64,000 bases of DNA from Micromussa lordhowensis (GCA_964020085.1 OZ026602.1:34296875-34360874), one strand, 5' to 3'; counted from the first letter of the stretch, positions 1 to 11,545 are shown. Numbers and translations: made by a program. The notes: generated by a model from the sequence alone, not told the origin.

Positions 1-1240
1 TGTAAGTGGTATTACATATTATCGTAAATTTCGCAGTTTTCGTAAATTTCGCTGTTTTCGCAATTCTCGTAGCTTTCTCTGGGCCTTCCCTGAAACCCTT
101 GGAATAAATTTCGTGGATTTTGTCACAGGTCTTTGTCTTTGTCTTTGTCTTGTCAGGTCTTTGTCTTGCAAATTATCGTAAATTTTGCAGTTTACAAATA
201 ATTTCGTAATTTTTGCAATTCTCGTAAATTTCGAAGGGCCTTCCCTGCAACCCTTTGAACAAATTTTGTTGATTCTCTAAGTGCTAGTACATATTATTGT
301 AAATTTTGCAGTTCTCGTAAATTTCGCTGTTTTCGCAATTCTCGTAGCTTTCTCTGGGCCTTCCCTGAAACCCCTTGCAATAAATTTCGTGGATTTTGTC
401 ACAGGTCTTGCAAATTATCGTAAATTTTGCAGTTTACAAATAATTTCGTAATTTTTGCAATTCTCGTAAATTTCGAAGGGCCTTCCCTGCAACCCTTTGA
501 ACAAATTTTGTTGATTCTCTAAGTGCTAGTACATATTATTGTAAATTTTGCAGTTCTCGTAAATTTCGCTGTTTTCGCAATTCTCGTTGCTTTCTCTGGG
601 CCTTCCCTGAAACCCATTGCAATAAATTTCGTGGATTTTGTCACAGGTCTTACAAATTATCGTAAATTTCGCAGTTTTCGTAAATTTTGATGGGCCTTCC
701 CTACAACCCCTTGAATAATTTTGTTGATTTTGTAAGTGGTATTACATATTATCGTAAATTTTGTTGTTTTTGCAATTCTCGTAGCTTTCTCTGAGCCTTC
801 CCTGAAACCCCTTGCAATAAACTTTGTTGATTCTCTAAGTGCTAGTACATATTATTGTAAATTTCGCAGTTCTCGTAAATTTCGCTGTTTTCACATTTCT
901 CGTAGCTTCTCTGGGCCTTCCCTGAAACCCTTGCAATACATTTCGTGGATTTCGTCACAGGTCTTGCCAATTATTGTAAATTTCGCAGTTTTCGTAACTT
1001 TCGCAATTTTCACAATTCTCGTAAGTTTTGCAGGGCCTTCCGTGCAACCCACTAACTAAATTTTGTTGATTTGTCAGACAGACTTACAATTTATCGTAGT
1101 AATCGCAGTTTTCGTAAATTTTGTAATATTCGCAATTTTCGTAACTTTCAAAGAGCCCTTTCCTACACCCATTGAATAAATATCGTTCACTTAGTCAATG
1201 GCATTGCAAATTATTGTAAATTTCGCAGTTTTCGTAGCTG
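1..1240. repeat. Satellite-like tandem array, period about 242 bp
   Basis: Blocks such as TTTCGTGGATTTTGTCACAG recur near 110, 385, 627 and 945, and the block beginning TTCTCTAAGTGCTAG recurs near 272, 514 and 830. The usual spacing is about 242 bp, with some longer or rearranged units. Inside each unit a short GTAAATTTCGCAGTT-type motif repeats many times. The array is cut by the left edge of the window and decays after about 1240. Open frames across it are periodic and not coding. Confidence 0.85.
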
Positions 1241-3880
1241 CGTTCAATCCTGGACATTACTCTCATTCTCGGACTAGAGCCAGTGCCATTTGCTCTTTCT
1301 AGTTCTCTACATACTCGGTGGAGTAACCGCTGAGTATGGACCAACATAACAGACCACTCAATGGCGATTGTTTTTTTAACCCTTTAGAATTAATTGATAC
1401 ATATTTCAACAATTTAATTGAAGTAGGTGAAATATAGAGTTAGGTAAAAAATTTTCTGAAGTAACTTGTATTTTTACCGGTACTTTAACGTTTACTTTTT
1501 ATAGAAAATAAAACGTTTTGAACAATAACAGCAAGCATTAGGCAAAAGCTAAAGAGTTTCTTGATGGTAAAAATAACCATGTTCAGATCATTGCGCCCTC
1601 CTTACACCCACTTGTGAAAATTCTTCCAAGCCCCCTAACTTCTTTAGAACATACCGGTTCATCTTGTCCTTTTGATATATGATAGCTGGCAACCTAGGGC
1701 ACGTTGTGTCCAAAGGACTTCTTTAATGCCTCAAGAGGTCCTGAGATATTGCATGTTTTATTTCTGAAATTGTAAGAAGGGCGCAATTGTTAATAATTTT
1801 TCCTACTTAACTCTTGTGGAAAGCTCACATTTCATTCAAAACTGCCAATATAGATGCCCTGGGGCGTATACTACTTTCACACGCTTGCCCTGGTTTTTTT
1901 AGAAAAAGTTAAGTTGATTCGAAAAAAATGACCTACCAACGATATGAGGGAACAGAATCAAGACCTGAAAATTTTTCACTTTGTCAAATTTTCAACTTTT
2001 TTGACATAAAAAGGTTTTGTTTGAGGGCAACGTAAAGATATTTTATGGACATATAGTCCAATGCCTTAGGCATGTTCTGTGCAAATTTGAGCTCATTTGG
2101 TTGAAATGGGACTGAGAACTAAAGTCTGAAAAGACTCCGGTTTGCATCGAGGTTTACGGTAAGGAGAGCGCAATTTTAGGGTTAGTGCACAAAAGTAAAT
2201 ATCGCCCTTTTACCTACATTTAATGACATTTCTATTGCATATATATAAACTACATTGTCTGTTTTATCATCGTTATGAATTTTATAGCTTTAGAGCTAAA
2301 CCTGAATTTTTGGTGAATTTTTTTAGTTTTGTAAATGTAAGCAGAGCGCATTTTTGGTCAATTTTGCCAAATTCTAAAAAAATTCATAAAAAATTCAGAT
2401 TTCAATGTTTTTAACTCAAAACAACTTTACATTACGTGTGGTAATGCCACCTTTCACATCAAAGGCCCAGTTCCGGTGAACAGGGTCAAACGACGTTTAC
2501 AAGTCAAAGAATGTCCACTTTTTTCAAGTAACCCTAAGAAGATAGCAATATTTTGCAATTTGGAGCCAAAAAACCGAACGAGCATGCTCTTTTAAGATAC
2601 AGGACCAATTTTTTTTTAAATTGGTCACTTCATAAAAAATTTATCACTTTCACAAAATTGCGCTTGATTGACAGCTGCCCATCAAACTTAAAATTATTGT
2701 TTAACCAATCAAAACAGAGACCAACTATTCAACTACTATGTGTGTAAATTTGGAGTTCTTTCATCCAAAATTGAGTTTTTTACAGCTTTTTAAAGTTGGT
2801 AAGGTACAGTGTACACACGCCTTTTGGGCCTTTAAAACATGATTGACAGCTGTCATCAAGGTCAGTGTTAGTGAAAGTTGGGCAGAATAAAGATCAACAA
2901 TTGGACTTTCATCTGTGTGATTTCCAAGACGTTTTGTTAAATAATAACTTTTCTACACTTTGACAAAGTTTTTTAAATATTGTCTAAATACGCCTTGTGG
3001 ACCTACAATCCGCCATTACAGTCAAGCCTTCTAAGTGGTGAGTACACGCTTTTTGAGCTCCATCTTTTTTGCTATTTGGCACCCTTAAAACACTGAGCAG
3101 AGGCAATCCAACTTTCGAAAGAGTTGTCTAAGGTGCTCGGGCATCTGCCTTGGACATTTTTTTCTCGTACAACAAGGTTGCTTCTGCGCAGGCTCCGGTC
3201 AAAGTTTAAGGGTGCAAACTTGACCATTATGCTATTATAGGACCTCGTTATTAGAACTTGAGGACCTTTTATTGATGTTTTGATGTTATATTATGCTTGT
3301 TCATGTTGTACGGAACCGTTTGGTGTTGATGTTTTTGAAATCGGTTCCTTCGTTAATTAGTTATGACGTCATTTGTGTCAAAACTTTACACCTTAATAAC
3401 TTTGCGAAGTTTTAATCATTTGGCCAGCAGATTATATTTTCTGATAGGCCTTGACATGGGCTATGTGCATGCCAAATTTTGTTGCAGTTGATACATTCCT
3501 CGCGGAGTTATTAGGTTCTAAAGTTTTACACCAAAATTACCCTAGTGTCCTTTGCGGCCCTGGTTTTCTCGCCAAAACGAGGTTCAACTTTGACTGCTCG
3601 TAACTCTTAGAGGATATTATGCCAGCCTTTGAAATTCACAGGGATTGTAGAATAGGCGAAGGTCTCTCGGGTGACGTTGTTGGTTTCACTCCGCACTACA
3701 ATGTCTGTAAGTTCCGCAGTCTTGAAGTCTTTTTAACTTAACTCTAAGAGGATTTTGCGGTTCAAGTTGAAACTTGAGGCATGTTTAACCTAGCAAGGGC
3801 CTCTTGATAGTAAAAGTGATTGCATTGTTCTTAGATCAATGGGCTTCATTTTTCGATGAGAACAGTCATTCCACTTTGCC
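1241..3880. other. Gene-less stretch with scattered GTAAGRAGRGCGCAA motifs
   Basis: I see no convincing exon here. The 15-bp motif GTAAGAAGGGCGCAA and close variants occur at 1772-1786, 2159-2173 and 2337-2351, and in reverse at 1591-1605; the same motif is clustered at 7961-8090. The last few hundred bases lie directly upstream of the recombinase ORF and may carry its promoter, but no clear TATA box stands out. Confidence 0.5.
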
Positions 3881-6800
3881 ATGATGCAAAATCAGGTTTT
3901 GAGAGACCGGTGTAGAAGAGCCATGCAAGGCAGTGAAGAAGCAATCCAGGCATTGGGGTTGCGCGATATCTCCCTCTCTCCACCGAGTACAGTGCACTTA
4001 GACAAAACCTCACTGCAGGTGGAGTATATTGAAAATGTAACAAAGGCGATAGCGGCCCAAAAACTGGGAATGCAAACACTGGAGATGCAGTGCCTCGACA
4101 CTATAAAGTATATTAAGGCCATCGCGAAAGCCAAGGGTTACGAATTAACCAACAAAGGCCAAGCTGAGGACGTGGCAGAGATCATGCTCGCTTTCCTAGA
4201 CGAGGAAGAGTCAAGATTTGGAAAACCAACAGCCCAGGAAAAAAGTGAGTCGGACGAAGAAAAAGGAAGTAAGTTGGACGAAGGCCCAAAACCCTCAGCT
4301 GTGTCTACCAATGTCTCCGGGAAATCAAGTGAGGAAGTGAAGTCACAACCACAGACTACCTCCAAGGAAATTGTTGTGCCTGTGGCTGAGGCAGATGGAG
4401 AAAACGTGGCAGAGGTCGAGCTCCTTGTTCTAGACGAGGAGGAGTCAAGAGTTGCAAAACCAACAGCCCAGGAAGAAAGTCAGTCGAACAAATCACCACC
4501 ACAGACTTCCTGCAAGGAATCATATGCAGCCCGCAGTCACAACAAGAGAAGGCAATGTCCTGATTGCTCTTATTTTGGCACCCATTTGGCTCGCCACATA
4601 AAGATGAAGCATCTTGGAACACGATCAGACAAGGAAATTGCTGTGCTTGTGGCTGAGACAGATGGAAAACTGCCAAGGGAACAAAAACACAACCCCAACG
4701 TCCAATCGTACCAATGTGGGATTGGTAGCTGCACCATGGTTGTAACGCGCAAAGGGCAGCACATAAAACGCCACCACAAGATCTTTGACGCGGTGGAGGC
4801 CAAGAAAGCAGCACAGACATTCATCAAGCTCACGTCACCAGGGACAAAGCGTGCAGCAACCCCCAAATCCTTAGCTGGTCAGCCAAAAAAGAAGAAGCTA
4901 AAGCCACCACCACTCAAAACAAAACCCAGCAAGATTAAAAAGGTGGAAACAGAGAAGCCAGAGAAAACAGTGGCCAAGAAAGTGCACTTCCAGAAGTCGG
5001 ACAGTGAAAGCAGCGAGGAGTCAGACATTTTACCTGAGTTAGAAGACGATTCGGAGGAAGATGGCAAGGCAGAGGTTGATCGTGGCTACCTGCACATTGA
5101 AGGAGATTTCGATGAGATGTCATCGTTTGCAGAATCAGATGAAGAAACCCTTGCAGAAGAAGATGACTCAAAGTGGCAAAATTTCTACATGAGGTCAGAC
5201 GAGAGAAAGTCAACTCGCCAGCACTTTGTCTCAGCATTTTACCGCTACCTCCTTCATGTGGAAGGTGGGGGACACTCACTTGAACAAGCAATGATTCACA
5301 CCCGACAAGTACACAATTTGATGGATACAATTGATGAAAAAGGAGATGATGTAAGATGCTTGGTAAGGAACGATGGAATGGACATCTGGGATGTGTTTTG
5401 CGCACCTAGACTTAAGAACAAAGTCCTGACAGGCAACACTATCAAGACGTACCTGAGAAGTCTAGAACTGTTTGCCATTTTTATAAAGAAGGGATTCTTT
5501 TACAAGAAGGCGCTACTTCCTGATACACATCGCATTGCCATCGTTGGACTCATTGAAAGGCTTCCTGACTACCGGAGCACAGTGCACCGAAGGACAGCGC
5601 AACAACACCTAACCAGAAAGGTAGACATGTCCTACGAGAGGATGACGCCGGCTGATCTTAGAGCACTGGAGAACAGCGATGTGGTTAGAGACTGCATAAA
5701 GACCTTGGGCAGAGCAGTTGATAATCATATCCCACCCAGGAATGATTTCACCAATGTTCGCGACTATCTGCTTGTGAAAACGCTGTATGAGAACGGTTCC
5801 AGGCCAGGACCACTGGAGAATGCAAAGGTGAAGCGCTTTAAGCAGGCGACAAAGACCGCCAACAACCGTTGGGTCATTTTAGTGGATGAGCACAAAACCA
5901 GCCGCCACTATGGTCCAGCAGAACTAGTGGTCGATGACTGTCTTCACAGCTATCTTGATATCTATGTTAAATACATCAGATCAGCATATGTGGATGATGA
6001 TGAAGATGCTTTGTTCGTTAAGGACGATGGCACACAATTTCATAAAGGAACAATTGGGAGACGAGTACCAGAGCTTTTCAAAAAAGCTGGGATTCGAAAG
6101 GACATCAATGTGAGTGCTACTCGCATCCGTCAGATTTACTCTACTGAGGCTGAGCAGATGAGTCCTAAGAAGAAGAAAGCAATTAACAGTCACATGAAGC
6201 ACCAGCCTAAAACTGCCTCAAGGAATTACGTAATTCCAATCAACGCAGAAAAGGCAAGCAAGACACATGAGCTTATGCAGTCTTGCATAAAGAGAGAAGA
6301 GCTCAAGAAAACTGAAGAAGAATTGGAGAAGAGTGATAGTGATAGGGAACATTCTAGAACAGAGCCTGTCAATGAGAAGGTCTATGATCAGCCTCCGCAG
6401 CAAGAGCAAGATGATGACAGCAGCCAAATTGCTGAAACTCCTGGCCGAGGCCTAACAAGCGAGGAAAAGTCCGTGATAATGACTGTTTATGAACGCGACA
6501 TATACAGTGGGAGAGAACTAACGGTGGCTGAAGTGCGCAATAGAATGAGAAGTGACCTCTTCCTCCACAAATTTGTTATCAACAAGGAGAAAGTAAAAAA
6601 GATGTACGACTACATCCGTCATCGAACAAATGTTGTTAGACAGACAACAGATATCACAGAGCAAGATGAGTTCCAATTTGAGGCATCCATCTCCTCTACT
6701 CAAAGAAGAGCATGGCAATCCCATGATTGTGAATCAATCGAGAATGTCTTCAAAACGACCAAAACCATGCCACACAAAAGGATTGTTGTCGCAATCTTTC

Positions 6801-6898
6801 AAGAAAACGATGTTCTCAAGCACATAATGAGTAGGGAAGGTAAAGATCGTTGTTATGAAAAAGTGAAAAATATTTTCAAGAAGAGAGGTGCAACTTGA
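3881..6898 (+). CDS. Zinc-finger tyrosine recombinase, Crypton-like, single exon
   Basis: Uninterrupted 1005-codon frame. The first 220 residues are acidic and Lys/Glu/Ser-rich with an internally repeated segment. Two C2H2-type fingers follow, at about residues 226-244 (C-x2-C...H-x4-H) and 279-298 (C-x4-C...H-x3-H), then a basic linker. Residues about 450-800 look like a tyrosine-recombinase fold. The box A arginine lies in GSRPG (R641), a lysine in VDEHKTS, an arginine in ATRIRQ, a histidine in MKHQP, and the nucleophile candidate is Tyr783 in SRNYV, nine residues after that histidine as in the family. The usual H of the HxxR motif is replaced by T. The C-terminal 150 residues contain a helix-turn-helix-like region. 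Eukaryotic proteins of this kind are Crypton transposases or genes domesticated from them. No reverse transcriptase lies nearby, which argues against DIRS. Intactness suggests recent activity or selection. The start could be either of two adjacent ATGs. Confidence 0.8.
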   Translation: MMQNQVLRDRCRRAMQGSEEAIQALGLRDISLSPPSTVHLDKTSLQVEYIENVTKAIAAQKLGMQTLEMQCLDTIKYIKAIAKAKGYELTNKGQAEDVAEIMLAFLDEEESRFGKPTAQEKSESDEEKGSKLDEGPKPSAVSTNVSGKSSEEVKSQPQTTSKEIVVPVAEADGENVAEVELLVLDEEESRVAKPTAQEESQSNKSPPQTSCKESYAARSHNKRRQCPDCSYFGTHLARHIKMKHLGTRSDKEIAVLVAETDGKLPREQKHNPNVQSYQCGIGSCTMVVTRKGQHIKRHHKIFDAVEAKKAAQTFIKLTSPGTKRAATPKSLAGQPKKKKLKPPPLKTKPSKIKKVETEKPEKTVAKKVHFQKSDSESSEESDILPELEDDSEEDGKAEVDRGYLHIEGDFDEMSSFAESDEETLAEEDDSKWQNFYMRSDERKSTRQHFVSAFYRYLLHVEGGGHSLEQAMIHTRQVHNLMDTIDEKGDDVRCLVRNDGMDIWDVFCAPRLKNKVLTGNTIKTYLRSLELFAIFIKKGFFYKKALLPDTHRIAIVGLIERLPDYRSTVHRRTAQQHLTRKVDMSYERMTPADLRALENSDVVRDCIKTLGRAVDNHIPPRNDFTNVRDYLLVKTLYENGSRPGPLENAKVKRFKQATKTANNRWVILVDEHKTSRHYGPAELVVDDCLHSYLDIYVKYIRSAYVDDDEDALFVKDDGTQFHKGTIGRRVPELFKKAGIRKDINVSATRIRQIYSTEAEQMSPKKKKAINSHMKHQPKTASRNYVIPINAEKASKTHELMQSCIKREELKKTEEELEKSDSDREHSRTEPVNEKVYDQPPQQEQDDDSSQIAETPGRGLTSEEKSVIMTVYERDIYSGRELTVAEVRNRMRSDLFLHKFVINKEKVKKMYDYIRHRTNVVRQTTDITEQDEFQFEASISSTQRRAWQSHDCESIENVFKTTKTMPHKRIVVAIFQENDVLKHIMSREGKDRCYEKVKNIFKKRGAT

Positions 6899-7429
6899 TC
6901 ATGGTTCTTTCGTTGACTTGCTTGAAAAAAGAGGTCAACACCAGTTGTTGTTGTTGTTGTTAGACGTTGCGTTACAATGTTTGGTTAGAGCTTGTCTCTG
7001 TTGTGTTCTTGGACTTAGGGTTACCTTGCTTTGTTCCACGTTGCTTGCATGATATTGTTGGGTTTTTGTTGTTTACGTTGTTGAGTTGGTTATTCAATGA
7101 TACACCCTCTTCTTAGGCAACAGTCAATGCCTGAGAAGAAAAAAGAGTCAGTTACTTCTTGGCCTGGCGACAATGAGTTGGGTTGGTTACCCAATGATAA
7201 CCCCTGAATGAGTGTGGTATGGTACTTGGTGCAAAATCGTCTGGGATGAAACATGAGCTGGGGTTCCAATCCCTGGGGAGTGCCCCACGATTCGACCATG
7301 TATCTCTACTATCACACTCTCAGGATAATACCCTTGTTGCATCATCAAAACAAGGGGGGGACCAGGAAACCATGAACTGCAAGAAGTAATGATAAAAACT
7401 GTGAAATAACAGTTTCTGCCACAATATTT
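6899..7429. other. 3' flank of the recombinase gene
   Basis: Contains a short (TTG)n run near 6944-6960. A weak direct repeat around TTGAGTTGGTTATTCAATGA (7080) and TTGGGTTGGTTACCCAATGA (7175) is also present. No exon is recognised. Confidence 0.4.
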
Positions 7430-7728
7430 GTTGTAGTGGTGATATGCCATACTTAGAGTTTTGAAGCACCGATGGCCGCCATCTTGGATTTTTTTCCAAA
7501 GGGGTTGCATGGGCATTTTGGTCAAAATTATGAAAGTGTCTAAAAGACTTTGCTTGACTTAGATTATCGCGAAAATAGATCTTTTAGCCATAAACTAAGT
7601 CAAACAAAGTCTTTTAGACACTTTCAAAATTTTGACCAAAATGCCCATGCAACCCCTTTGGAAAAAATCCAAGATGGCGGCCATCGGTGCTTCAAAACTC
7701 TACATATGGCATATCACCACTCTACAAA
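7430..7728. mobile_element. Fold-back (palindromic) MITE-like element
   Basis: The left arm 7430-7562 and right arm 7592-7728 are near-perfect reverse complements. They carry the CCATCTTGGAT / ATCCAAGATGG and GGGTTGCATGGGC / GCCCATGCAACCC blocks in mirror order, with about 30 bp between them. No coding capacity. Arms that span nearly the whole element are typical of fold-back or hairpin MITEs. The outer boundaries are approximate and no target duplication was identified. Confidence 0.85.
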
Positions 7729-7960
7729 CAGAACATACATCCTTTCAGAGTAAATATTTTCCATGCAAACTGTAAGGAAATTAAGTTTATATCCAAACAA
7801 TGTCTCACAACCCTCTTGACACTGGGCGCAATTTTCAAAACACTGCAGAACCATCACGATTTTAAAAAAAGAAATAAAAACAACACCAGAAGTGTTTTTT
7901 TCATTAGATCTACCACGTGACATGGAAAATAGACCAATCCACATTAATCTAAAAATTCAT

Positions 7961-8090
7961 GTAAGCAGGGCGCAATGGTAAGCATGGCGCAAGTAAGGAA
8001 AGCGCAAAATTGTAAGGAGGGCGCAAGCGCAATGTAAGGCGGGCGCAATTTCAGTAAGGAGGGCGCAAAAAAATTGTAAGGAGAGCGCAC
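7961..8090 (+). repeat. Cluster of seven GTAAGGAGGGCGCAA motifs
   Basis: Copies start at 7961, 7978, 7993, 8012, 8034, 8054 and 8076, all in the same orientation, spaced 15-22 bp with AT-rich spacers. The core GGCGCAA or AGCGCAA is almost invariant, while the first half varies as GTAAGCAG, GTAAGCAT, GTAAGGAA or GTAAGGAG. Isolated copies lie 6 kb upstream. The function is unknown; irregular spacing argues against a simple satellite and fits a protein-binding array or decayed minisatellite. Confidence 0.75.
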
Positions 8091-8131
8091 ACGAACATGT
8101 CCCTAAAGCTACATAGGTTATGATGAGAAGA

Positions 8132-8384
8132 TATTGCAGAGGCGGATCCAGGGGGAGGGGTTGAGGGGATTGAAACGCCCTCTTTGAATAGTATTGTTAT
8201 TTGTTTAACTTTTCATAAAAATAATATGATAAATTGTTTAATACGTAGTCATTTCACTTCTACCAATTGCTACTGATTGCCAAGTTACCTTGTAGAAGGT
8301 AAAATCCGGATAATTTTCCAGGGGGGCATGGCCCCATATCCGACAACCCCCCTTTCAGGAACTCCTGGATCCTCCCCTGTATTG
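8132..8384. mobile_element. MITE with GGCGGATCCAGG terminal repeats
   Basis: The element at 8137-8379 begins CAGAGGCGGATCCAGG and ends CCTGGATCCTCCCCTG. It is flanked by the 5-bp duplication TATTG (8132-8136 and 8380-8384). The interior is non-coding with G-rich and C-rich stretches. A second copy of the family lies at 33898-34067, also with a 5-bp duplication, which supports both boundary calls. Confidence 0.8.
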
Positions 8385-10057
8385 TATGACACTGGCATTT
8401 AAACCATACATATTAGCGATATAACATAAACCTCTGTTTATAAGAATCCCTCCCCCCACTTATAACCCCTCCCCGGTTATGGACCACCTACTTGTAAGCA
8501 GAAAAATTCATTCCATTACAACGCCCCCCCCTCCCGGATGTAAGCCTCTCACTAGTTTTCCTTGTTTCCTAAATAATAAGCACTCTCGAAGAACACGGTA
8601 CTACTCAGTTCAAACAGAAAATTAGGAAAGATTTTAGAGGAATCAGTTATTATGCATGATTGCTGCATCAGTTTTAAGGAAAACACTGCTATCGATGCAG
8701 GTCCTGTTTAAAGATAAAATGTAAAAGACTCGTAAAAAGTTACATTAAAAGAATTATTCAAAACAATTGCAAGTTACACGAAAATTAAGTTATATTACAT
8801 TAAAAGGAATTCTAAAAGATAAATGAACCTTTGTAAAAAAAAGGCGTGCATGGTGCATTTTGAGTTAACTTTTTCTCAAATAAGGTCATCACTGTTCCTA
8901 GTTTTATTTATGTTAAGGAAGTTTGCGCCCATTGTTTCCGCACATCCTTACTGAGCACGTAATTCATGTCACAACGTCACACCACATCATACATCAAGCG
9001 CGCGCGCTAAGAAAGAAATACAAGGGAGCATAGGGCTTGTTACCTTGTGCATTAAGGTCACCTGCAGGTCACTCTCTTAAATGGTTGGTAACCCCATATT
9101 TTCTTATCTTATCACTAAAAAAACAAAGGTAAAAACAAAACAGAACAGAAAAAATCTGAATTGATCTTTACCTTACTACATGACAAGTTTTGGTCACGAA
9201 TGTTTATATCAAATGTTTTATAAATTTTGACGTTTATGCTAACAGGTGGAAATTTAGTGGCTGATCCTGATGCAACAGCAATCTTTTGTATAAGATGGAA
9301 TTTTGAGACCTAACAATTATAATTTTTGACTTCCTACTTTAAATACCACTTTATTACAGTCCCTGTAAGGAAATTGGCAATTCATATAGTAAATTAATGT
9401 CCATTAATATATTTCAGTCACATAGTGTTTCTTTTCACCGGTTCCAATATCCTTGGATGACATTTGCAATAGTAATTCACTACACAGTGTATCTTGCAGG
9501 TATACTGGCTTACATCGAAAACCATACTTCATAGTTGTTAATTTTTCTTAAGTACGGGTAGCATGCTGCTTTTTATGTTGTTGATCAGTTAATGTTGGTA
9601 ACAGTTATAGTTTAAACCCTAACTTAAACTACTATGTATAGATTGACGCACTCTTTTATCTTTTATTGTGTTATAGAACAAAAAGAAGGTTCTATTTGTC
9701 TTGTTTTAATACCAAGCAAGTGAATTTTGTTCATTTTCATGGTTTATCTCTGAATGACAAAGTTTTCTGGTTATTAAATTCATTTACACATCATTTTATA
9801 TTTGTAATTTCAAGTAGTGTGAGGAAAGCACTTCATGAATTTTTTTCTTGGCATTTTCCCTTGCATGGCTTTTTCCCCATCCCCCCATCACTTTTCTAAT
9901 GGTCTGTCCCTTATGTATTTTGGCCCTTGGGCAGTGACACAGACTCAAGCTTTTCAAAGCATTTTTTTAGCTCTATTTTCCACTACCCCTAGCCTCCGTC
10001 CAAAATATGTTAAGATGAACTTTTAAAAAAAGTCATCTTTCCTTTTAAACTCTACAG
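8385..10057. other. Gene-less AT-rich stretch
   Basis: No coding exon or named element is recognised. C-rich blocks near 8450-8545 resemble remnants of the neighbouring MITE type. A short GCGCGCGCGC run lies near 8999-9008. Confidence 0.4.
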
Positions 10058-10976
10058 AGTTCATCTACTCCTTCACTTGCCTCCAGTCAGAGTCAGGTAT
10101 GTGTAGAAACCAGTGTACTGTGATATTAATTGTGGATAATTTTTTTTTATTTTTGGTTGGTTGGTTCACTTTTTTGGCTTGCGTAGATTGCATTGCTCTG
10201 TAGAACTTGATACACAATTTTCTAATGAAATGTACTGTTACAGGTCTGCAAGTTGAAAGATGTTGTATTTCAAGATTACTTAGCACACTGAGTTTGTAAT
10301 ATTTCAGGTTCAGACCCGAACATTTCCTTTGCCATCAGCAGTACGTAGCTCTGCAGTGGCTCCGCAGCCCCCTGTTAAACAACATCGATCATCAACCCCT
10401 GCAGCAAAGAATAAAATATATGCAAAAGACATTGTTTGCCTACCCCACTCCCTTACAATAGACCTTTTTACCGATACGGCGGCCATCTTGAATTCTATTG
10501 TTTTGACTGAGAAATTATGGGCTGCCGAGGAGGCAATCGCTGGAAAATTTATCGTATACACAGCTTTCAGGATAATTTTTTACTGCTTCTCTCTCATACA
10601 TTGTATTCCATAACAAATATTACAAGCGTTACATCTTTTGGTCACGATATTTGGCAGTTGTTCCTATGGTTATCGAAAAATTATTGTTAAAAGTTATCAC
10701 GCCACAGTATTCTTTTTAATTATTTCTCATCTGCCTCCTGGGCATCCCATAATTTCCTCGGAATTCAAGATGGCCGCCGTATCGGTAAAAAGGTCTATTC
10801 CCATCCAGATACCACGAGGGGAGAAACAAAGTGAGCTAGCAGAGATGGGTTTGGTAGGAAAAATTTCCATAAACACAGCATGGAATGCAAGAGAGGTGCA
10901 AAAGAAAGTCAGCAGTGTGTTTGCTAATGCCTTTGGCATTGCAGACGGTGATTTACTGTCATATCAGTATTTGTGG
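10058..10976 (+). pseudogene. Two exons of an unidentified gene; second exon split by a MITE
   Basis: A 13-codon exon (10058-10096) sits between CTACAG and CAG/GTATGT signals. The second exon starts at 10308 after ATTTCAG and runs in the same phase through a Pro/Ser/Ala-rich segment into ...KDIVCLPHSLT. A transposon occupies 10461-10795. The reading resumes with IPIQIPRGEKQ... and ends at a GTAAGC donor after 10976. The segment with DIVCLP, IPRG and GLVGKI blocks is a small domain that I associate with cnidarian proteins that often also carry HECT domains (recollection, not tested). The two halves share frame modulo 3, but the transposon brings a stop at about 10611. No further exons were found. 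Confidence 0.5.
10461..10795. mobile_element. MITE with long terminal inverted repeats, probable TA target site
   Basis: It begins GACCTTTTTACCGATACGGC and ends with its reverse complement. The similarity continues inward for about 80 bp through CATCTTGAATTC and a CCCATAATTTC block. TA flanks both ends (10459-10460 and 10796-10797), as in Tc1/mariner-type non-autonomous elements. It lies inside what reads as a continuous exon. Confidence 0.8.
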
Positions 10977-11545
10977 TAAGCAATCTCTGTTTAACTTGTT
11001 TAAGAGGAGGTGGGGAATAGCCCACGTTGACTTTACAAGGTGCCTTACTTACTGACATTGTCTGAAATTTATCTACAAAACAATCTGGTATCAATCTGGA
11101 ACTTGATGTTGCCATGACAACCATATTTTGGCCGGCCTGTTTTGTTCAATTTGAAATTTTTCCATTTTTATGAACAAAATTGTTTTTATCAGTTTGTTAT
11201 TTTTACAACATAAGGCCTTCTCGCCATTGTTATAGTTGAATGGAAGTACTTTTTTTAAGTCTATTGTGGTTGTTTGATTTTTTGGAAACCTGAAGAAAGT
11301 TACAATGGCAACTGCTTGGACTTCACAACATGATTACCACATGATATGACATCATCATTAATTGAATCGAAAGATACTCTTCAATAGTATGTTAATCCTC
11401 TAAGGGTTTCATAATCGGTTTAATATCCCAGAGGGGTTGGAATATAAGTTAAGTAATGTTCCACGTAAGAACTAGGCAAGGGAAATGCATGGAATGTGAA
11501 AAGGTGTCGAATATTAAATTATTAACTCATTAAAATAGAGCCCGC

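Noticed and set aside
736..1059. Open frame of 107 codons in the left-end repeat
   Set aside because: It follows the satellite period and has no domain, so it is a by-product of the tandem repeat.
4138..6724. Several reverse-strand frames under the recombinase gene
   Set aside because: They are antisense shadows of a strongly coding forward frame and show no domains.
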